Assembly (NCBI RefSeq): GCF_031426495.1 | Contig: NZ_JANPLK010000024.1 | Coordinates: 1 to 19,109, forward strand | Reading direction: 5' to 3' | DNA length: 19,109 nt | Source: Gemmatimonas sp. | GTDB lineage: Bacteria > Gemmatimonadota > Gemmatimonadetes > Gemmatimonadales > Gemmatimonadaceae | Part shown: one piece after another, positions 6,835 through 12,781 of the stretch | Position numbering within the stretch: the first letter of the stretch is position 1 | Layout: every line of letters starts with the position of its first letter | Program-made: the position numbers and the translations under genes | The notes under the pieces: generated by a model | Seen by the model: only the letters and a program-made list of their open reading frames with translations | What the model was told of the DNA's origin: nothing | Database searches by the model: none

Positions 6835-8013
6835 TTATCGAAGCACCGCCTTCGCGATCGTCTGCAACTGCATATTGCTCGTCCCCTCGTAAATCGTGCC
6901 GATCTTCGCGTCGCGATAAAACTTCTCCACCGGATACTCGCGCGTATACCCATACCCGCCGAACAGCTCCACGCACAGCGACGTCACGCGCTCGGCCATC
7001 TGCGACGAGTACAACTTCGCCATCGCCCCTTCACGCGCGATGTCCTGGCCCGCGTCCTTCAAGCGCGCCGCGTTGTACACCATAAGCCGTGCCGCTTCGA
7101 GCTCGGTAGCCGCCTGCGCCACCTGGAACTGAATGCCTTGGAATTCCGCGAGCGACTTGCCGAACTGCTTGCGCTCCTTCAAGTGCGCCACCGCCGCCGT
7201 CATCGCGCCCTGCGCCACGCCGATCATCTGCGCACCGATACCGATGCGACCTTCGTTCAGCGTTTCGATCGCGATCTTGTAACCGGTGCCCACGTCACCC
7301 AACACATTCGCGTCACTCACGAACGTGTTCTCGAAGTGCAGCGATGTCGTGCTCGACGCGCAGATGCCGAGCTTGTGTTCCTTCTTGCCTACCGAGAAGC
7401 CGGTCGCGCCACGCTCCACGATGAACGCCGTGATCCCCTTGTAGCCCATGTCGGGACGCGTGTTCGCGAACACCACGAACACATCGGCCTCACCGCCATT
7501 CGTGATCCACGCCTTCGATCCGTTCAGCGTCCAGCCGCCGTCTACTTTCTCGGCGCGCGTGGCCAAGCCGAACGCGTCTGACCCGGAGCCCGGCTCCGAC
7601 AGCGCATAGGCGCCGATCGTGCCCGCTGTCATGCGCGGCAGAATGCGCGCGCGCTGTTCGGCGTTGCCGTAGCGGTACAGCGGGTAGTTCACGAGCGTGT
7701 TCTGCACATCCACCTGAATGGCGGCCGATGCGTCTACCTTACTCAGTTCTTCCACGGCGATGGCGACCATCATGAGCGATCCGCCGGCGCCACCGAACTC
7801 GTCGGGCAGTTCAATGCCCATAAGTCCCAGTTCGACGAACTTCGCGGTCAGTGCGGGGTCGATCTTCCCGGCGTCCTCCATCTCACGAACGCGAGGCCGC
7901 ACCTCTTGCTCGGCCAGATCGGCCACGGCCGCGCGGAACAGCTCCTCCTCCTCGGAGAACATCGTGAGGGGGGCGCGGGTGAGGTCGGAAGAAGACGGAG
8001 CAGTCATCGCCAT
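6835..8013 (-). CDS. Acyl-CoA dehydrogenase, short/branched-chain type
   Basis: A 392-residue flavoenzyme that oxidises acyl-CoA to trans-2-enoyl-CoA and passes electrons to electron-transfer flavoprotein. Domains are in the usual order: N-terminal helical domain (about 15-130), beta domain with YALSEPGSGSDA and WITNGG (about 134-245), C-terminal helical domain with QFGKSLAEFQGIQF. The C-terminal signature GGYGYTREYPVEKFYRD and IYEGTSN contains Glu376, the position of the catalytic base in short- and medium-chain enzymes. The closest-looking families are short-chain and short/branched-chain dehydrogenases; substrate cannot be settled from sequence. ATG at 8013 was chosen, with a second ATG at codon 3. 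No beta-oxidation partners are adjacent. Confidence 0.95.
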   Translation of the reverse strand: MAMTAPSSSDLTRAPLTMFSEEEELFRAAVADLAEQEVRPRVREMEDAGKIDPALTAKFVELGLMGIELPDEFGGAGGSLMMVAIAVEELSKVDASAAIQVDVQNTLVNYPLYRYGNAEQRARILPRMTAGTIGAYALSEPGSGSDAFGLATRAEKVDGGWTLNGSKAWITNGGEADVFVVFANTRPDMGYKGITAFIVERGATGFSVGKKEHKLGICASSTTSLHFENTFVSDANVLGDVGTGYKIAIETLNEGRIGIGAQMIGVAQGAMTAAVAHLKERKQFGKSLAEFQGIQFQVAQAATELEAARLMVYNAARLKDAGQDIAREGAMAKLYSSQMAERVTSLCVELFGGYGYTREYPVEKFYRDAKIGTIYEGTSNMQLQTIAKAVLR

Positions 8014-8060
8014 CGGGGTATGGGGGAGTCGTCCTTGGGATTTAAGGAGCGAGACAGCGA

Positions 8061-9068
8061 ATGAGAAGCGGTAAAGCCCGCCGGGTGGTCACGGTCGCGG
8101 TGGTCAGCTACGCGGTCGGCATGGCGCTCGTGGCCGCGGCCGTGGCCATCGCCGGCGACAGCAACGCCCTCGGCATGCTGCTGCTGTTCGGCCCGAGGTG
8201 GCTGCTGGTGTTTCCGTGGGCCCTGCTGGTGCCGCTGTCGCTTGCGGCGCGCCGGTGGGTGACGGCCGCTGCCATCGTGGGCAGTGTGGTCACGCTGTTC
8301 CAGGTGAGCGGCTTCGAGATGCCGAGCGCACAGTCGCTACGACATTCGATACGAAGCGTTATGAGGAGCGGAGCAGGGGCGGGTAAGGCGTTGCGGGTCG
8401 TGACCTACAATACCGATCGCTCGGCTACGTTGGCGCAGCGCATGGACACCGACCTGCTGGCGTGGGACGCCGATGTGATCGTGATGCAGGACTGCGCGCC
8501 CGAGGTGGCGGCGGCGATGCAGACTGCGGGCACGAGATACCAGATGTTCCGCTCATCCGAATTCTGCATTGCCACGCGATTGCCGATGCGATCACCGGTG
8601 CAGCTGCACGGCTCACGCAAAGAAGGGCGGGCGGTGGTGTTCAGCGTGGAGTGGCAGGGCGCGCCGATTCGTATCGGTACGGTGCATTTGCCGAGTCCAC
8701 GGACCGCGTTGTGGGCCGCGCGGCGCGGGAGTGGCGATCTGCTCGAGGAGAGCGTGCAGCAGCGCGCCGAGGCCTCGGGGGCGATCGCGGCCTGGATGCG
8801 GGAGGGGGAGCGTGGCCCCATCGTGGTAGCCGGCGACTTCAACTTGCCCGTAGAGTCGCAGGCGCTGCGTCATGACTGGATGTGGTTGCGCAACGCCTTC
8901 AGCGACGCCGGGTGGGGCTTCGGCCACACCATGTTCGCCGGCCGGCACCGGGTGCGCATCGACCACGTGCTGGTGTCGCGCGAGTTCACGGTGCGCGGCG
9001 CCCGCGTGCTGAGTGGGTTCCCGTCGGAGCATCAACCGGTGGTGGCGGAGCTTGAGCTTGTTCCGTAG
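8061..9068 (+). CDS. Membrane-anchored EEP-family hydrolase, intact paralogue
   Basis: A 335-residue protein with three hydrophobic helices (about 8-32, 37-58, 66-82) and an EEP domain at 110-335. Active-site motifs: Asn117 (TYNTDR), Asp144 (VMQDC), His209 (TVHL), Asp259 and Asn261 (VAGDFNLP), Asp301-His302 (RIDHVL) and Glu323-His324 (SEHQP). The family cuts phosphodiester or phosphomonoester bonds in nucleic acids, lipids or inositides; the substrate here is unknown. Two acidic positions differ from the family norm: Asp for Glu in QE, and Glu for Asp in SDH. The split gene at 2568-3933 has the usual residues at both. Starts 47 bases from the divergent dehydrogenase; AAGGAG lies 12 bases upstream, a long spacing. 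Confidence 0.85.
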   Translation: MRSGKARRVVTVAVVSYAVGMALVAAAVAIAGDSNALGMLLLFGPRWLLVFPWALLVPLSLAARRWVTAAAIVGSVVTLFQVSGFEMPSAQSLRHSIRSVMRSGAGAGKALRVVTYNTDRSATLAQRMDTDLLAWDADVIVMQDCAPEVAAAMQTAGTRYQMFRSSEFCIATRLPMRSPVQLHGSRKEGRAVVFSVEWQGAPIRIGTVHLPSPRTALWAARRGSGDLLEESVQQRAEASGAIAAWMREGERGPIVVAGDFNLPVESQALRHDWMWLRNAFSDAGWGFGHTMFAGRHRVRIDHVLVSREFTVRGARVLSGFPSEHQPVVAELELVP

Positions 9069-9073
9069 TCGGT

Positions 9074-9126
9074 TTGACGTCACGTGGCTTATAGAGTACA
9101 GTGCTTATGTAGTGTATTGCATAAGC
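9074..9126 (+). promoter_or_regulatory. Promoter and operator of the ATPase gene
   Basis: TTGACG (9074-9079) and TACAGT (9097-9102) are separated by 17 bases, a good sigma-70-like promoter. Directly after it lies a perfect inverted repeat GCTTATG-N10-CATAAGC (9103-9126), where a bound repressor would block the start. The spacer TAGTGTATTG resembles the spacer in the operator at 10740-10760. This AT-rich patch stands out from its GC-rich surroundings. Confidence 0.6.
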
Positions 9127-9168
9127 TATGTATAGATCGAGGCCAATCGTCCTCAACCGGCCCATCCT

Positions 9169-10686
9169 ATGTCACCGACCCGGGAATCAGCCCGCCTTCC
9201 ACTGTTTGTCGATCGCGAAAGCGAGCGGGCGCAGCTTCGAGCGTTGCTGAAGCGCCCCGGGCCGAGCCTGGCGCTGGTGACCGGACGTCGTCGCGTGGGC
9301 AAGACGTACCTGCTCATCAATACGTGGCCAGAGGCGCAGACCTTCTATTTCGTAGCCGCCGAAGGAACCAGCACGATCAATCGGCGCGAGCTGGTGCAGT
9401 CCATCGCGCGGCACTTCGCCCTGGCACTCGACCCGGCGGACTACCCGACGTGGCGCACGGTATTCAGGCTGCTGTACGAACTCCGAACGCCCGAGCCTCT
9501 GGTCGTGATCCTCGACGAATTCCAGTACCTCATGGGAACCAAGGACGGCGTGCCCTCGCAGCTCAACGCGATCCACGACGTGCATCGTGACGATCGACCG
9601 TTCGTGCTGGTGCTCTGCGGTTCCGCCGTGCGGACGATGGAGCATCTCAACGCGGGAGACGCACCACTCTATGGCCGCTTCGCCCGGACGATTCGTGTGG
9701 CGCCGTTCGACTACTTCGATGCCGCTGCACTCGTGCCTGTCTCGTCGAATCGGGAGCGCGCCATCGCCTACGGCATCGTAGGCGGCACACCCCGATACCT
9801 GCGTGCCTTTCAGTCAGACCGAAGCCTGCAAGAGAATGTTGCGGCCGAGGTGCTCGCTCCAGGCGGGCAGATCAGGATGCAGATCGAATCGTTGATCGAT
9901 CAAGAGCGGGGACTTCGGAAGACTGAAGAGTACAAAGCCATTCTTCGCGCCATCGGTGCCGGCCACACGAGTGCGCAGGAGATTGCGTCGTACGTCGACA
10001 TGGCGCACGACATCACGTCGCTACGGCGCATGCTGGATCGCCTCGTCGAGCTCGGGTACGTCCGCGCCGAGCGCAATTTCGCGGCACGGCGCACGTCTCC
10101 GTATCGATATCGGCTCGATGACCCGGCGTTGCAGTTTCACGCCAAAATGGTCTCGCTGTTCCGCTCGGAGCTGGCCACGTACGACCCTGCGGAAGTCTGG
10201 GAACGCGAGATCGCGCCAGCGCGCCTGGATACGTACATGGGTGCGATCTTCGAACGCATTGCGGCCGAGGGATATCAACGCCATCGCCAGCGGCTCGGAC
10301 TTCCCATGATTGAACACTGGGGCCGCTGGGAGGGGACCGTCACTCCGCAGCGCGGGAGGGGAGAGCCGCGTTCCTTCGAGGTGGACATCGTCGCGTCACT
10401 CACTGATGGACGCATGCTCACCGGCGCTATCAAGTGGGGAGACCTTGGCCTCGACGTCCACGCGAAGCACCTGCGCGAACTCGCGGTGCTGGCCGATGCC
10501 GGTCAGACATGGGCACGCGAGGCGCTCCGTCCGAACGCTCCGCTGCTCTACGTAACCGGCAAAACGCTCTCCGCTGATTTCAAGGAGAGAGCCGAGCAGG
10601 ATGGTCACCCCGTGTACACGCTCACGATGGAAGACCTCTACCACGGGCTGATGCCGGCGGTGATGCCGGCGGTCTCCGGTGGTTGA
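9169..10686 (+). CDS. AAA+ ATPase with DUF234-like C-terminal domain
   Basis: A 505-residue protein of the archaeal-type ATPase family (COG1672-like). Walker A is GRRRVGKT (39-46), Walker B is VVILDEFQY with Asp116-Glu117, and a sensor-1-like LVLCGSAVR follows. A winged-helix region lies at about 275-345 (TSAQEIASYV, TSLRRMLDRLVELGYV). The C-terminus (about 370-500) resembles DUF234, a PD-(D/E)XK nuclease fold: EVDIVA with Asp406, then GAIKW with Lys422. The glutamate normally found before the lysine (GEVKW or GECKW) is Ala420 here, so the nuclease may be inactive. Biological roles in this family are mostly unknown; mobile, defence-like contexts are common. No Shine-Dalgarno sequence is visible at the ATG. 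Strong promoter and operator upstream. Confidence 0.87.
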   Translation: MSPTRESARLPLFVDRESERAQLRALLKRPGPSLALVTGRRRVGKTYLLINTWPEAQTFYFVAAEGTSTINRRELVQSIARHFALALDPADYPTWRTVFRLLYELRTPEPLVVILDEFQYLMGTKDGVPSQLNAIHDVHRDDRPFVLVLCGSAVRTMEHLNAGDAPLYGRFARTIRVAPFDYFDAAALVPVSSNRERAIAYGIVGGTPRYLRAFQSDRSLQENVAAEVLAPGGQIRMQIESLIDQERGLRKTEEYKAILRAIGAGHTSAQEIASYVDMAHDITSLRRMLDRLVELGYVRAERNFAARRTSPYRYRLDDPALQFHAKMVSLFRSELATYDPAEVWEREIAPARLDTYMGAIFERIAAEGYQRHRQRLGLPMIEHWGRWEGTVTPQRGRGEPRSFEVDIVASLTDGRMLTGAIKWGDLGLDVHAKHLRELAVLADAGQTWAREALRPNAPLLYVTGKTLSADFKERAEQDGHPVYTLTMEDLYHGLMPAVMPAVSGG

Positions 10687-10739
10687 CGGCAGCAGCCCTG
10701 AAGGGGTCCGCGTGTCGCAACTGCGGCCATCACGTAATG

Positions 10740-10780
10740 AATACGTAGTAATTGCGTATTTTATATGTAGTCAGTAATTA
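10740..10780 (+). promoter_or_regulatory. Promoter and operator of the GNAT toxin-antitoxin pair
   Basis: TTGCGT (10752-10757) and TAATTA (10775-10780) are 17 bases apart. An inverted repeat AATACG-N9-CGTATT (10740-10760) covers the -35 box, a classic place for antitoxin autorepression. The spacer TAGTAATTG is close to TAGTGTATTG in the ATPase operator. The first gene has GGAGAG nine bases before its ATG. Confidence 0.6.
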
Positions 10781-10827
10781 AAGAGAGGCCCAGACGCCGT
10801 TCGTTCTTTCCTGGAGAGACAACGTCC

Positions 10828-11208
10828 ATGTCGAACACGAAAACGCCCATGAACCGCTTGGACACCAGCGTCACGGATGCGCTCACGATCCAAAAAGCAC
10901 AGCGACTGATGGCGCGCCTTCAGGTAGGCAACGCCGACCTCTATCGCTACGCGCTTGATGCGCTCGACTGGTGCGTGCGCCAGCGCCAAGAGGGCCGCCA
11001 GATCGCGAGTCTGGGGCCAACGGCGATGGTCCGTGAACTGTCGGCCCCGTACCTCGAGGCCGCGACACTCGACGATCGGGTGGTGTATCTCGACGGCGCG
11101 GCGTTCGACCAGATCGTTTCCCTAAACGCTGCGCATACAACGCCGTCGGACGAGCTTCGGGCGCTCATGGAAGAGGCCCGGGAGCGCGCTGCCGCAGCGG
11201 TGCGCTAG
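10828..11208 (+). CDS. DUF1778-like antitoxin of a GNAT toxin
   Basis: A 126-residue protein. The N-terminal half has a ribbon-helix-helix-like pattern (IQKAQRLMARLQVGNADLYR, then YALDALDWCV) and would bind the operator at 10740-10760. The C-terminal half (VYLDGAAFDQIVSLNA, then SDELRALMEEA) matches the tail of DUF1778/TacA-type antitoxins, which wraps around the acetyltransferase. At 126 residues it is longer than the usual 80-100; the extra lies before and between these parts (residues 1-18 and about 55-75). It is joined to the toxin with no intergenic base (TAG then GTG). Family call rests mainly on the tail and on the partner. Confidence 0.72.
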   Translation: MSNTKTPMNRLDTSVTDALTIQKAQRLMARLQVGNADLYRYALDALDWCVRQRQEGRQIASLGPTAMVRELSAPYLEAATLDDRVVYLDGAAFDQIVSLNAAHTTPSDELRALMEEARERAAAAVR

Positions 11209-11730
11209 GTGGTCACGGGCACTATTGGGCCGCTGCAAATCCGTCCGCTGGAACGACGTGATTGCAAGGGCGGATTCTCGTGTGGCGTACCCGCCCTCGA
11301 CGCGTATCTGCCGAACTTCGCCTGGCAGCACGAACAGCGCGGAATCGCTCGCGTGTACGTGCTGGAGCGTATGGGCGGCGAGTCGGGGGTACTGGGGTTC
11401 TACACCCTCTCGGCGAGAAGCGTACGCAAGGCGGACATTCAGGAGGCGGTGACACACTCCCTGCCGACGTTCGATATCCCTGTTTTCTACATCGGCAGCT
11501 TTGCCGTCTCGAGCTCCGCGAAACGACAGGGCTACGGCCGTCAGCTGCTCGGCGACGCCTTGTACCGATGCGTTCAGGGGGCTGAAGCCGTTGGGGCGCA
11601 TGGTGTCTACCTCGACTCGCTGTCTGACGAGAGCACGTCGTTCTACCGCTCAATGGGCTTCGTGGCAATCGGCAGCGCCAAGACGCCTCAGCCCGTGTAT
11701 CTCCCGATGACCACATTGCGAATGGCCTAA
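11209..11730 (+). CDS. GNAT acetyltransferase toxin (TacT/AtaT-like)
   Basis: A 173-residue GNAT enzyme. Members of this toxin class acetylate the amino acid on charged tRNA and stop translation. The hallmark N-terminus FSCGVPALDAYL (23-34), GFYTLSA (63-69), the acetyl-CoA loop RQGYGRQLL (106-114) and SFYRSMGF with Tyr146, the likely catalytic tyrosine, are all present. Starts at GTG (11209) immediately after the antitoxin stop, which implies translational coupling; there is no separate ribosome-binding site. Which tRNA it targets cannot be seen. Confidence 0.88.
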   Translation: MVTGTIGPLQIRPLERRDCKGGFSCGVPALDAYLPNFAWQHEQRGIARVYVLERMGGESGVLGFYTLSARSVRKADIQEAVTHSLPTFDIPVFYIGSFAVSSSAKRQGYGRQLLGDALYRCVQGAEAVGAHGVYLDSLSDESTSFYRSMGFVAIGSAKTPQPVYLPMTTLRMA

Positions 11731-11745
11731 ACAATGGCCTTGTGA

Positions 11746-11781
11746 TCGAGTCCGGCAGTCCAGTCGGTCCCATCTTTCCTA
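11746..11781. repeat. Short direct repeat, left copy, flanking prlF-yhaV
   Basis: TCGAGTCCGGCA is identical to 12709-12720, and similarity continues (CCAGTCGGTCCC against CCAGTTGCTCCC) for about 36 bases. It overlaps the last codon or two of the toxin gene. The pair of repeats encloses the PrlF/YhaV module. Confidence 0.6.
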
Positions 11782-12246
11782 CGCAACCTTGCCCACGTCG
11801 GACGTCCACACGGCGCACGCGTCGCTCAACTCCTGCCACGAAGACGGAGGCTTGCCGCGCTCGAGCATGGATCGAAACACCGTATAAGGATCGTTTTTCG
11901 AGCCAGATTTTCGAAGCGTCTCTTCGTCGTTCAGCCACGCGAACACGATGAGCTTCGCATCGCTGCGATAGCGAAAGAAGAGGCGAAAGCGGCGGTTGAA
12001 CTTCGCACGCCGCCAGAACTTCGCATCGTCGCCCAGCGTGGTGCCGAGTTGATAGCGCTCATGGCTTGGGTCACTCGGGATTTCCGTGAGCGCAACGTCA
12101 GCCAGGCGCTTCAGGAACTTCGTACTCGGATGATCTCGGTAGCCGTCGGGGTCCTGTGCTTTGAGCCGCACGACCTCACTCACGAGAGCGTCCCACGAGG
12201 TCGCGAACGCCTGCCATCGCAGCAGGGTCCAGCCGTTGCGCCGCAC
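11779..12246 (-). CDS. yhaV: YhaV toxin (type II endoribonuclease)
   Basis: A 155-residue protein matching the YhaV ribonuclease toxin throughout: NGWTLLRWQAF (4-14), AQDPDGYRDHPSTKFLKRL (31-48), IPSDPSHERYQLGTTLGDD (56-74), WRRAKFNRRFRLFFRY (78-93), FAWLNDEETLRKSGSKND (102-119), YTVFRSMLERGKPP. It cleaves mRNA in a ribosome-dependent manner in E. coli. Starts at GTG, one base after the antitoxin stop, so it is co-translated with prlF. Length is normal and no lesion is visible. Confidence 0.95.
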   Translation of the reverse strand: MRRNGWTLLRWQAFATSWDALVSEVVRLKAQDPDGYRDHPSTKFLKRLADVALTEIPSDPSHERYQLGTTLGDDAKFWRRAKFNRRFRLFFRYRSDAKLIVFAWLNDEETLRKSGSKNDPYTVFRSMLERGKPPSSWQELSDACAVWTSDVGKVA

Positions 12247-12247
12247 G

Positions 12248-12595
12248 CTACGGCAGGTGGAAATCGTCTGAAAACGCCGTGTCGTCGCTGGCCTCGACTC
12301 CCTCGACGAGCGACGCGATGAGCGCGATCTGCGCCCGGTCGATCGGCGTGAACAGCGTCGGGTTCGAGGACATCTGCTGATCCATGAAGGCGAGGAAGGC
12401 GCCGAGCATCGGGTCCGCCTCCACCTCGGCCACTGTCTCTTCGTGGCCGTTCGCCCTCACGAGCAGCCGGCCGGGGGCGATCACATCGACCACGTATTCG
12501 CCGGAGGCAAACTCCGGATGATCGCGGTAGAGGGCGGCGTCCAAGCGAAGTCCCCTGGAGTTTCCGACCTTCGTGGCGGTCGCGTGAAATGACAT
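12248..12595 (-). CDS. prlF: PrlF antitoxin (AbrB fold)
   Basis: A 115-residue partner of YhaV. The first 50 residues are an AbrB-type DNA-binding hairpin domain (ATKVGNSRGLRLDAALYRDH). The rest carries the PrlF-specific tail DPMLGAFLAFMDQQM, then DRAQIALIASLVEGVE. The ATG at 12595 is preceded by GAGG six bases upstream; the frame is open further upstream but would run through the operator. Order antitoxin then toxin and one-base spacing match known prlF-yhaV pairs. Confidence 0.93.
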   Translation of the reverse strand: MSFHATATKVGNSRGLRLDAALYRDHPEFASGEYVVDVIAPGRLLVRANGHEETVAEVEADPMLGAFLAFMDQQMSSNPTLFTPIDRAQIALIASLVEGVEASDDTAFSDDFHLP

Positions 12596-12622
12596 GCGAA
12601 CCTCAGGGTGAATTGAACGACG

Positions 12623-12639
12623 TAGTAACAAATGTACTA
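12623..12639 (-). promoter_or_regulatory. Candidate PrlF operator
   Basis: Inverted repeat TAGTA-N7-TACTA, 28 bases upstream of the prlF start in an AT-rich patch. It is preceded by ACG, giving ACGTAGTAA, the same nine bases found in the GNAT-pair operator at 10743-10751. A convincing promoter could not be assigned. Confidence 0.42.
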
Positions 12640-12708
12640 ACGCAAACACTGCAATCAAGACCCGCGAGACCGCAGCGCGTCACGAAGGTCAGTTCTCTCG
12701 TTTTATGG

Positions 12709-12742
12709 TCGAGTCCGGCACGCCAGTTGCTCCCTTCCTTGC
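12709..12742. repeat. Short direct repeat, right copy, flanking prlF-yhaV
   Basis: Second copy of the repeat at 11746-11781; the first 12 bases are identical and the following 22 or so are mostly alike with a two-base gap. Lies between the prlF operator and the lipoprotein gene. Confidence 0.6.
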
Positions 12743-12781
12743 AGAGTGAAGGATCGGGCCCACACGGTGACTGTCGAGCAT

